Below are positions 1 to 8,368 of a stretch of 17,735 nucleotides of DNA, piece after piece. Both the position numbers and the translations under genes were made by a program. Source of the stretch: RGIG9041 sp045593905 (lineage in GTDB: Bacteria > Bacillota > Clostridia > Oscillospirales > QAKW01); assembly GCA_045593905.1 (NCBI GenBank), contig JAZNXL010000033.1:1-17735 (forward strand), read 5' to 3'. Under the pieces are notes generated by a model that saw only the letters and a program-made list of their open reading frames with translations, searched no databases and was not told the DNA's origin. Every line of letters begins with the position of its first letter. The stretch's first letter is position 1.

Positions 1-850
1 ACGGCAGGTGCAACTGCTTACATACTTTATCGCAGCTTGCCATAGTGTCTAGAAGCTTAACGCTGCAGTCTTTAGGATGGCTTGTCATAAACCTTAGCCA
101 GAAATCACCTTTGATTTTGTTAAGGTCGTTTAGTAAATCGGCAAAATCGTATTTGCCATCAAGGTCTTTACCGTAAGAATTAACGTTTTGACCAAGTAGT
201 GTTATATCTTTATAGCCTTGTTTAACAAGTGATTTAACCTCGTTTATAATGTTTTGCGGTTGGCGACTTCTTTCGCGGCCCCTGAGATAAGGGACTATAC
301 AATACGAGCAAAAATTATTGCAACCGTACATAACAGTAACCCAAGCCTTGTTGTTTTCAGTGCGTTCAACAGGCATATTTTCTACAATTTCTAAAACTTC
401 GGTCAGCTCAAATGTTTTTTTGCGCTCATTAATAGAATTAAAGAGCATTTCGGGAAACTTAAAAATTAACGAAGGACCAAAAACAATATCAACATGCCTG
501 TATTTTGTTTTAATTTCGGTTTGAACCGACTGTTGCTGCATCATACAACCGCAAACTGCTATTCGCATATTGGGGCGTTTTCGTTTAACTTGCTTTAAAG
601 CTCCAATATTACCGTAAACTTTTAGTTCGGCATGCTCACGCACCGCACAGGTGTTAAAAACAACAACGTCAGCATCAGCGGCCTTTTCACAAAACTCAAA
701 ACCCATTTGCAAAAGCATACCCTTTAGTATTTCGCTGTCGCTAACGTTTTGTTGACAACCATAAGTAATAACAGCTGCTTTTTGTTTGCGCTTTTCTTTA
801 GCATTTATTTGTTTAATTAAATCAATGTATTTTTGATAGTCGATTTGCAT
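1..850 (-). CDS. miaB: tRNA-2-methylthio-N6-isopentenyladenosine synthase MiaB (partial, 3' end outside window)
   Basis: The visible 283 codons encode the N-terminal two thirds of a MiaB methylthiotransferase, the radical-SAM enzyme that adds a methylthio group to i6A37 in tRNAs reading UNN codons. The UPF0004 domain has its three cluster cysteines at C32 (TYGCQQN), C68 (NTCAVRE) and C102 (CGCMMQ). The radical-SAM cysteines are C177, C181 and C184 in CNNFCSYC, followed by IVPYLRGRERSR, which is typical of MiaB rather than RimO or MtaB. The sequence breaks off at CKQLHLP, just before the usual QSGS, so the end of the radical-SAM domain and the TRAM domain are missing. The ATG at 850 has a GAGG at 864-867, with rather long spacing. 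A promoter and an upstream terminator make this a separate transcription unit from ispH-rpsA. Function is assigned from family motifs. Confidence 0.95.
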   Translation of the reverse strand, partial: MQIDYQKYIDLIKQINAKEKRKQKAAVITYGCQQNVSDSEILKGMLLQMGFEFCEKAADADVVVFNTCAVREHAELKVYGNIGALKQVKRKRPNMRIAVCGCMMQQQSVQTEIKTKYRHVDIVFGPSLIFKFPEMLFNSINERKKTFELTEVLEIVENMPVERTENNKAWVTVMYGCNNFCSYCIVPYLRGRERSRQPQNIINEVKSLVKQGYKDITLLGQNVNSYGKDLDGKYDFADLLNDLNKIKGDFWLRFMTSHPKDCSVKLLDTMASCDKVCKQLHLP

Positions 851-886
851 TTAAAACACAATACCTCATTTTAAATTTTATATTAT

Positions 887-915
887 ATTATAACATTAAT
901 ATATATATTTGTAAA
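887..915 (-). promoter_or_regulatory. sigma-A-type promoter of miaB
   Basis: On the minus strand TTTACA (910-915) is followed after exactly 17 bases by TATAAT (887-892), and a TGn extension stands directly before the -10 box. Transcription would start near 880, leaving a leader of about 30 bases before the miaB ATG. The promoter lies just past the terminator of the preceding operon, which supports independent transcription of miaB. Confidence 0.75.
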
Positions 916-920
916 TATAT

Positions 921-956
921 AATAAAATAAAAAAGGCGGAGAAAATTTCTCCGCCT
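921..956 (-). terminator. rho-independent terminator of the flavoprotein-cmk-plsC-ispH/rpsA operon
   Basis: The segment 934-956 is a near-perfect inverted repeat with a GGCGGAGAA arm, a loop of about three bases and a stem of about ten pairs. On the minus strand it is followed by a U-rich tract (921-933). It begins 16 bases after the ispH-rpsA stop codon. Confidence 0.9.
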
Positions 957-971
957 AAATTATTATATTGA

Positions 972-2969
972 TTACTCAGCTGATTCTTCAACAATGTGCT
1001 CAGCAATTTCTTCTTCGGCAACTTCTTGTTCGGGTTCTTCGATAAGAGCCTTCATTGAAAGACCGATTTTTCTTGTTTCAAGATTAATGTCAACAATTTT
1101 AGCATCAACCTCGTCACCAACTGAAACTACATCAGCAGGTTTGTTAACTCTTTTATTTGAAAGTTGTGAAATGTGGATAAGACCGTCAACGCCTTCAGTA
1201 ATATTAGCAAATGCACCAAAAGGCATAAGGCTAACGATTTTAACCTTAACAACGTCTTCTACTTTATTGTTGTTTGTAAAAAGAACAAACGGGTCTGAAT
1301 CGGGGTCTTTATAACCGAGCGAAATCTTTTTAGCTTCGGCATCGATTGCTTTTACGTAAACTGTAATTAAATCGCCAACGTTAACAACTTCGCTGGGATG
1401 ACCGATTTTTTTCCATGAAAGCTCTGTGATGTGTAAAAGACCGTCAACATAACCAAGGTCAACAAATGCGCCAAAGGTTGTAAGTGATTTAACAACACCT
1501 TCGAATTTGTCGCCAACATTAACGTTTTCCCAAAACTCTTTACGAGCAGCTTTTCTTTTTTCGTTTTCGATAGTTTTCATTGAGCCAATGATTTTCTTTC
1601 TGCCACGAATAACAGAAAACTCAATTACGTTAAATTGAACAACTTCATCTTTTAATGTTGCAAAGTCAAATGAAGCGGGTTTGCCGGTAAGTGACTTAGG
1701 AATAAATACTCTTACGTTATCAACAATAACTACTAAACCGCCTTCGGTAACTTCACTAACGGGAGCTTCAAGAACAGTTTTTTCGTCGTAAGCAGCTTTG
1801 ATTGTTTCAAAGCCGCGCATAGCGTCTACTTTCTTTTTAGAAAGTGCGATTGTGCCTTCGATATCGTTAACGCGAAGTGCAATACATTCGATTTCATCGC
1901 CTATTTTAACAGCTGTTGTAAGGTCTATAGATGCATCAGCTGAAAAGTTATCTTTGGTAATAAATCCGGACTGCTTAGTTCCGAGGTCGACCTTGACTTC
2001 AGCAGGGTTAACACCAACTACGATGCCCTTTACTCTATCTCCTGTTGTAATTACTTTTTTTAAGGAATTCTCAAGCATTTCCTCGAAGGTCATTTCCTCA
2101 TTAACCATTGTGTTGTTTGCCAGTTCAGACATTGTTTGTTTTACCTCCTCAATTATACGGTTAGGTGTTGAAGCACCTGCCGTAATACCAATATTTTTGT
2201 TTTTATATAAATTTTTAATTGGTATCTCTTTAGCGTTTTGCACAAAATAAGTGTTTTTGCAAAACATTTTTGCAACATCAAAAAGTTTGTTGGTATTTGA
2301 ACTTTTTTTGTCGCCAACTACAATCATAACATCACTTTTTTTAGCAAGTTCTTTTGTTTGCAGTTGCCTTTTTTCAGTCGCATTACATATTGTATCATAA
2401 ATTTTTGCATTTTTAAATATTTTTTTTATAAAATTACTGCATTTTTCATATTCGCTCAATTTAAAGGTGGTTTGCCACACAATTGTTGTTGATTTTACCA
2501 ATAAATCGGGCTCATTTTGGGCTAACTTTTCAAGTTCGTCGCAGTTTTCGAACACTCGCACATCGTTTGCATAGCTAATAATACCCAAAACCTCAGGGTG
2601 ATTTTTGTTACCGCCAACTAAAACCACATCACCCAAATTACAGCGGTCTTTTACAATGTTTTGAATTTTTGAAACGAAAGGACAAGTGGCATCAACTATG
2701 TTAATATTCTTGTTTTCAAGACTCATTCTGTCTTGTTTGGTAATACCGTGAGCTCTTACAATAACAGTGCTGCCGCTTGGTAAATCATTAGCGCTGTTTA
2801 CGGTTTTAACGCCGTGTGAAATCATTTCGTTAATAATTTCGCTGTTATGAATAATATCACCAAAGGTATATAAATTTTTAGTGTTATTGTTGATTTGCTG
2901 ATATAGCAGGTCGACAGCGCGTGAAACGCCAAAACAAAAACCTGCGTTTTCAATAATTTTTACAGGCAT
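972..2969 (-). CDS. ispH-rpsA: fused 4-hydroxy-3-methylbut-2-enyl diphosphate reductase (IspH) and ribosomal protein S1-like protein
   Basis: This is one 665-residue reading frame. Residues 1 to about 285 are IspH/LytB, the iron-sulfur enzyme that converts HMBPP to IPP and DMAPP in the last step of the MEP isoprenoid pathway. The cluster cysteines are C12 (GFCFGV), C96 (DATCPFV) and C195 (TICNAT). The active-site histidines are H41, H74 and H124, with the NHPEVLG, WQTTF and GASTPN motifs. Residues from about 305 to 640 are four S1 (OB-fold) RNA-binding domains, the last two with clear FGAFV and FGAFA cores, followed by a glutamate-rich tail. Whole S1 homologues bind mRNA on the 30S subunit. 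IspH-RpsA fusions are known in Clostridia. The ATG overlaps the plsC stop as TAATG, so translation is probably coupled. No frameshift is seen at the junction. Last gene of its operon. Confidence 0.95.
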   Translation of the reverse strand: MPVKIIENAGFCFGVSRAVDLLYQQINNNTKNLYTFGDIIHNSEIINEMISHGVKTVNSANDLPSGSTVIVRAHGITKQDRMSLENKNINIVDATCPFVSKIQNIVKDRCNLGDVVLVGGNKNHPEVLGIISYANDVRVFENCDELEKLAQNEPDLLVKSTTIVWQTTFKLSEYEKCSNFIKKIFKNAKIYDTICNATEKRQLQTKELAKKSDVMIVVGDKKSSNTNKLFDVAKMFCKNTYFVQNAKEIPIKNLYKNKNIGITAGASTPNRIIEEVKQTMSELANNTMVNEEMTFEEMLENSLKKVITTGDRVKGIVVGVNPAEVKVDLGTKQSGFITKDNFSADASIDLTTAVKIGDEIECIALRVNDIEGTIALSKKKVDAMRGFETIKAAYDEKTVLEAPVSEVTEGGLVVIVDNVRVFIPKSLTGKPASFDFATLKDEVVQFNVIEFSVIRGRKKIIGSMKTIENEKRKAARKEFWENVNVGDKFEGVVKSLTTFGAFVDLGYVDGLLHITELSWKKIGHPSEVVNVGDLITVYVKAIDAEAKKISLGYKDPDSDPFVLFTNNNKVEDVVKVKIVSLMPFGAFANITEGVDGLIHISQLSNKRVNKPADVVSVGDEVDAKIVDINLETRKIGLSMKALIEEPEQEVAEEEIAEHIVEESAE

Positions 2970-3562
2970 TAGTCCCCCAAAGAGTAAATTCTATTTACAA
3001 GTTCAATAGCCGCATCTTTATATTGACCGCCCTTGCCGTCAGTGACGCCAAGCTCATCAACATAAACAGTCTCACCTATGTAAACATCAGTTTTGCAAAA
3101 AAGTCTAAACTCATTATATTTAGGCTTGATTCGAGCATAAAAAATAGGCGCTTTGGTTTTGTGCGCAATCATAACGGTTCCTGGCATAGGGTTTGAAATC
3201 TTGCCGTTTCTAACTCTTGTACCTTCAGGAAATATACCCAAAACTTCATTTGATTTAATTACTTTAAAACAGTTTTTAAGTGCGGATATATCAGCTTTTT
3301 CGGTATCTATGCCAAATGCACCGACAAGTTTAAAAATTGTGCGAAGTCCAAACATATTGGCATATTTCTTTTTGCCTATAAAGCGTATTTGTCGTTTAAA
3401 AATAATAGCAAGCCAAACAGCGTCTAAATAAGAAACGTGGTTAGCACAAAGAACAACACCGCAATCTTTAGGAATATCGTTCACATTGCCATGAACTTTT
3501 ACAGGAAAGAATATTTTTGCAATAACTTTAATAACCGCAACCGCAACAGAATAGAACTTCAT
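2969..3562 (-). CDS. plsC: 1-acyl-sn-glycerol-3-phosphate acyltransferase (PlsC family)
   Basis: A 197-residue acyltransferase that makes phosphatidic acid from lysophosphatidic acid at the inner face of the membrane. The catalytic HX4D motif is at residues 42-47 (NHVSYLD) and the glycerophosphate-binding FPEGTR motif at 111-116. The hydrophobic N-terminus (about 5-20) probably anchors it to the membrane. The length fits small bacterial PlsC proteins. Both ends overlap their neighbours by one base as TAATG, with cmk upstream and ispH-rpsA downstream, so translation is probably coupled through all three genes. The cmk-plsC-ispH order is common in Clostridia. Acyl-donor preference cannot be read from sequence. 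Confidence 0.92.
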   Translation of the reverse strand: MKFYSVAVAVIKVIAKIFFPVKVHGNVNDIPKDCGVVLCANHVSYLDAVWLAIIFKRQIRFIGKKKYANMFGLRTIFKLVGAFGIDTEKADISALKNCFKVIKSNEVLGIFPEGTRVRNGKISNPMPGTVMIAHKTKAPIFYARIKPKYNEFRLFCKTDVYIGETVYVDELGVTDGKGGQYKDAAIELVNRIYSLGD

Positions 3563-4224
3563 TAAATATTCTCCTTTATAATTTTTTGTAATAACTGTAA
3601 CGACTCATCAAAATCAAGATTTGATGTATCAACAATAATTGAATCATCAGCAGGCTTAAGCGGAGCGATTGCTCTTGAAGAATCTCGCTCATCACGTTCA
3701 ATAACATCTTTTAAAATATCTTCAAAATTAACACTTTGACCTTTTTCAATCAGTTCTTTATACCTGCGAGTTGCACGAACCTTTGCGCTCGCAGTTAAAA
3801 ATATTTTAATGTTAGCATCAGGCAAAACAACTGTTCCAATATCTCTGCCGTCCATAACAATGTCATTGGTTTTTGCAATATCGCGTTGCATTTGTAATAA
3901 AAATTCACGAACGCAAGGTACAGCGCTGACTTTAGAAGCATAATCACTAATAATGTGAACCCTTATATCAGCAGAAACATCTTGTCCGTTTAAATAAACA
4001 AGCTGTGTGCCGTTTTGATATTTTAGCTCAACTTTAATATTTTTGAGCACGTCGGTATAATCTTTATCGTTGCAAATTTCGATTTTATTATTGTAAAAGT
4101 ACAAACCAATTGCTCTATACATAGCACCGGTATCAACATAGATATATCCAAGTTCTTTTGCAAGAGATTTAGATAACGTGCTCTTACCTGCGCCGCTTGG
4201 GCCGTCGATTGCAATATTAATCAT
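3562..4224 (-). CDS. cmk: (d)CMP kinase
   Basis: A 220-residue cytidylate kinase that phosphorylates CMP and dCMP with ATP. The P-loop is DGPSGAGKST (7-16) at the N-terminus. Further family signatures are VDTGAMYRA, the CMP-binding DGRDIGTVV, and the lid and C-terminal region RDERDSSRA followed by IIVDTS. The frame stays open upstream to 4308, but the start at 4224 is chosen for two reasons: a GGAGG lies six bases before it, and the protein then begins MINIAIDGPSG as cytidylate kinases usually do. The GGAGG is inside the last codons of the upstream flavoprotein gene, and a single base separates that stop codon from this ATG. The stop overlaps the plsC start as TAATG. Confidence 0.95.
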   Translation of the reverse strand: MINIAIDGPSGAGKSTLSKSLAKELGYIYVDTGAMYRAIGLYFYNNKIEICNDKDYTDVLKNIKVELKYQNGTQLVYLNGQDVSADIRVHIISDYASKVSAVPCVREFLLQMQRDIAKTNDIVMDGRDIGTVVLPDANIKIFLTASAKVRATRRYKELIEKGQSVNFEDILKDVIERDERDSSRAIAPLKPADDSIIVDTSNLDFDESLQLLQKIIKENI

Positions 4225-4225
4225 A

Positions 4226-5449
4226 TTATTCCTCCATAGCAGCAGAAATTCCTGCAACATAACCTGTTGAAAATGCAATTTGCAAGTTATATCCGCCTGT
4301 ATTAGCATCTAAGTCAATCACTTCACCTGCAAAGTAAATTCCCTTTACAGTTGTTGATTGCATGGTTTTAGGGTTGATTTGCTTTGTTGACACACCGCCT
4401 GATGTGATTATAGCCTCGCCAAACCCTGCTTTCGAATAAAGAAAAACAGGAAAAGCTTTAATTATTGAAACTAATTGGTTCCGTTGTTCTTTTGTAATTG
4501 TATTGACTTTTTGACGCGCATCTATACCGCTTTTTTTAATAATAATAGGTATAATGCTCTTTGGCAACAAATCGACAAGTGAGTTTGTAAAATCTTTATT
4601 AATGTATTTGTTAAAGTCTTTTAATACCCTATCGTCAAGTTGTTCAAATGACAGAGCTGGTTTTAAATCAATATAAAGGCTATAATTTTTACCTTGTTCA
4701 AGTTTTGAAGATGCCGATAAAATAACAGGTCCTGAAACACCTGTATGTGTAAATAACATCTCTCCAAAATCGGTATATACAACCTTTTGATTTTGGTCTT
4801 TAATTTCAATTGATATATTTTTAAGAGAAAGACCTGCCAAGTCAGGTAAAAACTCATCTTTTGATAGCATTGCCACCAGGGCGGGTTGTGTTTTGGTTAC
4901 GGTATGACCAAGTTTTTTGGCAAATTTATAGCCATCACCCGTACTACCGGTTAAGGGGTAAGAAAGACCGCCGGTTGCAATAATAACTGCATCGGCAAAA
5001 TACTCGTTGTTATTTGTTACAACACATAAAGGTTGTTGTTTAACATCTATTACCTGCTCGTTATAAATCACAACTCCGTTATCGTGAGCATATTTTTTAA
5101 GAGCATCGCGGATATCGCTGGCTTTATCGCTTACAGGAAAAACCCTGTTGCCGCGCTCAATTTTTAACTCAACGTTACAATCGCTAAAAAAAGAAAACGT
5201 ATCGTAACAACTAAAAGCGTTTAAAGCGCTATATAAAAATTTTGAGTTGTTACTGTTAATGTTATTAAGCACATTTTCAGCATCACAAAAATTTGTTACG
5301 TTACATCTGCCTTTGCCTGTAATAAGCAGTTTTCTTCCGAGTATTGTATTCTTTTCAAGCAAAATGACGTTCCCGCCGTGTTTAGCCGCAGTTGCTGCCG
5401 CCATAAGTCCTGCAGGACCGCCACCTATTACAACAATTCTTTTAGACAT
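4226..5449 (-). CDS. HI0933-family FAD-dependent oxidoreductase (BaiN/YhiN-like)
   Basis: A 407-residue flavoprotein of the HI0933 family, annotated in databases under names such as aminoacetone oxidase family or BaiN-like. The Rossmann dinucleotide motif is GGGPAG at residues 9-14, followed by the family signature GRKLLITGKGRCNVTN (38-53). A TGGLSYPLTGSTGDGY block and the C-terminal FAD-contact region GIYFAGEVIDLDANTGGYN are also present. No transmembrane segment or signal peptide is evident. The ATG at 5449 is preceded by GGAG at 5463-5466. First gene of the operon with cmk, plsC and ispH-rpsA, reading from the promoter at 5490-5518. The physiological substrate of this widespread family is unsettled, so position next to cmk should not be taken as functional evidence. 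Confidence 0.9.
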   Translation of the reverse strand: MSKRIVVIGGGPAGLMAAATAAKHGGNVILLEKNTILGRKLLITGKGRCNVTNFCDAENVLNNINSNNSKFLYSALNAFSCYDTFSFFSDCNVELKIERGNRVFPVSDKASDIRDALKKYAHDNGVVIYNEQVIDVKQQPLCVVTNNNEYFADAVIIATGGLSYPLTGSTGDGYKFAKKLGHTVTKTQPALVAMLSKDEFLPDLAGLSLKNISIEIKDQNQKVVYTDFGEMLFTHTGVSGPVILSASSKLEQGKNYSLYIDLKPALSFEQLDDRVLKDFNKYINKDFTNSLVDLLPKSIIPIIIKKSGIDARQKVNTITKEQRNQLVSIIKAFPVFLYSKAGFGEAIITSGGVSTKQINPKTMQSTTVKGIYFAGEVIDLDANTGGYNLQIAFSTGYVAGISAAMEE

Positions 5450-5489
5450 TAATTGTAATTTACTCCAATATATTTTTTCTTTATCTTTA

Positions 5490-5518
5490 ATTTTAATATT
5501 TTAGCAAGGAAAAATCAA
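5490..5518 (-). promoter_or_regulatory. sigma-A-type promoter of the flavoprotein-cmk-plsC-ispH/rpsA operon
   Basis: On the minus strand TTGATT (5513-5518) and TAAAAT (5490-5495) are separated by exactly 17 bases, and the flavoprotein ATG lies about 40 bases downstream. It is arranged back to back with the tRNA-Thr promoter, whose -35 box begins only 18 bases away on the other strand. Confidence 0.6.
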
Positions 5519-5536
5519 GCATTTTAGCCATTAGTA

Positions 5537-5564
5537 TTGATTTTTTTGGAAATTATGATAGAAT
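5537..5564 (+). promoter_or_regulatory. promoter of tRNA-Thr
   Basis: TTGATT (5537-5542), a 16-base spacer and TAGAAT (5559-5564), with a TGn extension at 5556-5558. The predicted start point near 5571 lies only about three bases before the mature tRNA, giving a very short 5' leader for RNase P. Confidence 0.65.
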
Positions 5565-5573
5565 CATTTTAGT

Positions 5574-5649
5574 GCTTGTGTAGCACAGCTGGCAGTGCAG
5601 CGCATTCGTAATGCGCAGGTCGTCCGTTCGAACCGGATCACAAGCTCCA
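5574..5649 (+). tRNA. tRNA-Thr (anticodon CGU, reads ACG)
   Basis: A complete 76-base cloverleaf with encoded CCA (5647-5649). The acceptor stem is GCTTGTG/CACAAGC and the D stem GCAC/GTGC. The anticodon stem is GCGCA/TGCGC, with loop TTCGTAA placing CGT at 5607-5609. The T arm is GTCCG-TTCGAAC-CGGAT, with one G-U pair. The discriminator base is U. It is the only tRNA gene in the window, lies opposite to its neighbours, and has its own promoter and terminator. Confidence 0.97.
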
Positions 5650-5681
5650 AAAAGAGCGACTCTTATGAGTCGCTCTTTTTT
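5649..5681. terminator. bidirectional terminator between tRNA-Thr and the phosphoglucomutase gene
   Basis: The arms at 5649-5662 and 5667-5680 form a 14-bp stem (GAGCGACTC core extended by A-T pairs) around the loop TTAT. A U run follows on either strand. It starts at the last base of the tRNA CCA end, and on the opposite strand the mutase TAA stop (5680-5682) falls at its edge, so one hairpin serves both convergent units. Confidence 0.92.
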
Positions 5682-7401
5682 ATTGAAGTTTTTGTGAAAA
5701 ATATGCTTCGTATTTTTTGAGTTTTTCGTTACAGTCGAATTTATTTTCACCCGATGTTAAAACATAAAGCTTAACCTTAGGCTCAGTGCCAGAAGGACGA
5801 ACAATAGCACTGCAACCATCTTCAAGTTCATAATAAAGCACATCTGAAACAGGTAAATTTGTAGGCTCAGTTTTATTTGTTGCAAGGTCGGTTATAGTTG
5901 AAGTCTTATAGTCGCGAACGCGCAAAACTTTAGTGCCTGCAACAACCGAGTTATCTTCGTTGCGAAGCGCTGTCATAATTTCGTTAACACGTTCCATAGG
6001 AACTGCGCCCGAAATTGAATAGCTTAATGTTTTCTCAACAAAATAACCATATTTTTTGTATAACGAGTCCATTGCCTGTTTAATATTCATGCCCTTGTTT
6101 TTGTAGTACATAGCCATTTGGGTAATAAGCATAGCAGCAACAACAGCATCTTTATCTCTTGCGTATGTGCCCTTCAAATAACCAAAGCTCTCTTCAAAAC
6201 CAAGTAAGAATGTATTTGAATTGGTTTTTTCAAAATTAGCAATACACTCGCCAATATATTTAAATCCTGTTAGTACCTCAAAATAATCAACGTTATTTTC
6301 AGCACAAACTTTTTTAATCATAAGGGTTGAAACAATTGTAGAGATAACAGCAGGGTTTAAAGGCATTTTATTCTGCTCTTTTAAAACCGTGATAATGAAA
6401 TCGCAAAGCAACACACCTATTTGGTTACCTGAAAACATTTCAACATCGCCGTTTGGCATTACAACCGCAATGGCGCATCTATCAGCATCAGGGTCGGTTG
6501 CAATAACAAGGTCAGAGCCGATTTCTTTAGCAAGTTTAACCGACAGTTCCATACCCTCGCGTTCTTCAGGATTGGGAGATTTTAAGGTTGGAAAATCACC
6601 ATTAGGAACTGCCTGTTCAGGTTGCATTGTTACATTTGCACCAAGTTCTTTTAAAACTCTAGGAACAAGTTTGTAACCTGCACCATGAAACGCTGAATAT
6701 ACAATAGAAACATTCTTTGCTTCGTCTGAAATTTCACCTAAATCGAGTTTTTCAGATATAACAGCATCTACGTAAGCCGCGTCTAGTTCTTCGCCTATAA
6801 CATTAAATAATCCTTTTGCTTCACAGTCAGCCTTGTCTGCAAGCGGTACTGTAAGCGGGTCGGTTGCATTCATATAACCAAGTATTATATTTGCCTGTTC
6901 GCCTGCAATTTGTGCTCCATCTTCAAAATAAACCTTATAACCGTTATATTCTTTAGGATTATGTGATGCAGTAACGTTAATACCAGCAATAGCACCAAGT
7001 TTTCTAATAGAAAATGAGAGTTCAGGTGTAGGTCTTAATGAATCAAAAATGTACACCTTAATTCCAAGGTTACAAAGTGTTAAAGCAGCATCCTCGGCAA
7101 ATCGTACACCGTTATTACGCGAATCAAAAGCAATAACAACACCGCGGTTTTTAGCATTGTCACCTAAATCGCAAATGTATTTTCCGAGCGCATAGGTTGC
7201 TTGACGAACAGTATAGATATTCATTCTGTTAGTACCAACGCCCATAAGACCTCTAAGTCCTGCGGTGCCAAAATTAAGAGAGGTATAAAAGCGCGAGAAT
7301 ATCTCATCGTCATTGTTACGAATTAAAATTAGTTCGGCTTTTAAACGTTCGTCTAAATTTGCAAACTCAAGCCATCTTTCAAATTCTTTTTTGTAGTCCA
7401 T
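5680..7401 (-). CDS. pgcA: phospho-sugar mutase (alpha-phosphoglucomutase family)
   Basis: A 573-residue alpha-D-phosphohexomutase close in length to Bacillus PgcA. It interconverts glucose-1-phosphate and glucose-6-phosphate, or related sugars, linking glycolysis to UDP-glucose and cell-envelope precursors. All four family motifs are intact: phosphoserine loop TASHNPKEYNGY with S146, Mg2+ loop DPDADR (303-308), sugar-binding loop GFEESFGY (401-408) and phosphate-binding loop RPSGTEPK (535-542). The ATG at 7401 has GGAGG five bases upstream. Only 13 bases separate it from recR, so it is probably the last gene of the SRP RNA-dnaX-ybaB-recR unit and ends at the terminator shared with tRNA-Thr. 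A phosphomannomutase preference cannot be excluded from sequence. Confidence 0.93.
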   Translation of the reverse strand: MDYKKEFERWLEFANLDERLKAELILIRNNDDEIFSRFYTSLNFGTAGLRGLMGVGTNRMNIYTVRQATYALGKYICDLGDNAKNRGVVIAFDSRNNGVRFAEDAALTLCNLGIKVYIFDSLRPTPELSFSIRKLGAIAGINVTASHNPKEYNGYKVYFEDGAQIAGEQANIILGYMNATDPLTVPLADKADCEAKGLFNVIGEELDAAYVDAVISEKLDLGEISDEAKNVSIVYSAFHGAGYKLVPRVLKELGANVTMQPEQAVPNGDFPTLKSPNPEEREGMELSVKLAKEIGSDLVIATDPDADRCAIAVVMPNGDVEMFSGNQIGVLLCDFIITVLKEQNKMPLNPAVISTIVSTLMIKKVCAENNVDYFEVLTGFKYIGECIANFEKTNSNTFLLGFEESFGYLKGTYARDKDAVVAAMLITQMAMYYKNKGMNIKQAMDSLYKKYGYFVEKTLSYSISGAVPMERVNEIMTALRNEDNSVVAGTKVLRVRDYKTSTITDLATNKTEPTNLPVSDVLYYELEDGCSAIVRPSGTEPKVKLYVLTSGENKFDCNEKLKKYEAYFSQKLQ

Positions 7402-7414
7402 AGTTCCTCCTTAA

Positions 7415-8011
7415 TTATAGTTCACGCCTATTTTCAATAGCGCGTGCAACAGTAATACTATCGGCATAATCGAGCGAACCGCCCACAGGAATTCCAAGAG
7501 CAAGACCCGTTACTTTTACACCGAAAGGTTTTAAAAGCTTTGCAATATACATTGCAGTAGCCTGACCTTCAACATTGGGGCTTGTTGCCATTATTATTTC
7601 TGTAATATCGTTTTCACTTACTCTGTGTAATAACTCAGCAAGCTTAATATCGTCAGGCTGAACATCGTTCATTGGTGATATTAAGCCGTGTAAAACATGA
7701 TACACGCCGTTAAAGTCCTTTGTTCTTTCAACAACGTCAACATCACTTGGCTTTTCAACAACGCAAATAATCGAGTGGTCACGCTTATCGTTAGAACATA
7801 TAGAACATATACTCTTATCGGTTATGTTTTGACATATCTCACAACAATGAATATTATCTTTAGCCTCTTTTAATGCGTCGGCAAAAGTATAAGCAACACT
7901 TTTATCTGACGAAATAATATAATATGCCATTTTTTGCGCAGTTTTTGAACCGATACCGGGAAGTTTTTCAAACTCTTCTACAAGTTTTGCAAACGCAGGT
8001 ATAAATTGCAT
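7415..8011 (-). CDS. recR: recombination mediator protein RecR
   Basis: A 198-residue RecR of normal length, which works with RecF and RecO to load RecA on gapped DNA. It has the helix-hairpin-helix KLPGIGSKTAQKMAYY (17-32) and a zinc finger with cysteines at 57, 60, 69 and 72. The Toprim domain starts at IICVVEKPSDVDVVE. The C-terminal region has the usual ALGIPVGGSLDYAD segment. The ATG at 8011 is preceded by GAGG. The gene follows ybaB after 12 bases, in the dnaX-ybaB-recR order conserved across bacteria. Confidence 0.97.
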   Translation of the reverse strand: MQFIPAFAKLVEEFEKLPGIGSKTAQKMAYYIISSDKSVAYTFADALKEAKDNIHCCEICQNITDKSICSICSNDKRDHSIICVVEKPSDVDVVERTKDFNGVYHVLHGLISPMNDVQPDDIKLAELLHRVSENDITEIIMATSPNVEGQATAMYIAKLLKPFGVKVTGLALGIPVGGSLDYADSITVARAIENRREL

Positions 8012-8023
8012 ATAAGTTACCTC

Positions 8024-8365
8024 TTAAAACATTGGGAAATTAAGATTAAGTCCACCTGTTGCTTCACTCATTTTACTTTCGAGCGTCGAGTCAACATTTT
8101 TACCTGCTTCATTGATAGCGGCAACAATCATATCTTCAAGCATTTCAATATCGTCGGGGTCAACGGCTTCTTTTTCAAGCTTTACTGATAAAACTTCTTT
8201 TTTACCGTTAATTTGAACACATACCATTCCGCCGCCTGATTTTGCCTCAAAAACTGATTCTTCAACCTCTTTTTGAGCATTTGCAACGTCTTCTTGCATT
8301 TTTTGAACCTTTTTCATCATATCGCTTTGTTTCATATTATAGCCTTCGGGTAATCTTGCTTTCAT
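8024..8365 (-). CDS. ybaB: YbaB/EbfC family nucleoid-associated protein
   Basis: A 113-residue protein of the small dimeric YbaB/EbfC DNA-binding family. It has the N-terminal helix MKKVQKMQEDVANAQKEVEE, a central strand region with GGGMVCVQINGKKEV, and the family signature LEDMIVAAINEA. The ATG at 8365 is supported by GAGGAG seven bases upstream, and that site is formed by the last two glutamate codons of dnaX. Only three bases separate the dnaX stop from this start, so translation is probably coupled. Its precise role beyond nucleoid association is not settled. Confidence 0.95.
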   Translation of the reverse strand: MKARLPEGYNMKQSDMMKKVQKMQEDVANAQKEVEESVFEAKSGGGMVCVQINGKKEVLSVKLEKEAVDPDDIEMLEDMIVAAINEAGKNVDSTLESKMSEATGGLNLNFPMF

Positions 8366-8368
8366 AAT

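Noticed and set aside
1798..2250. 150-codon plus-strand open frame opposite ispH-rpsA
   Set aside because: It lies wholly antisense to a well-supported gene, has low-complexity serine/isoleucine-rich composition typical of a shadow frame, and shows no family motif.
4225..4308. Longer N-terminus for cmk starting at 4308
   Set aside because: The extra 28 residues overlap the flavoprotein gene and do not match the family. The start at 4224 has an ideal GGAGG.
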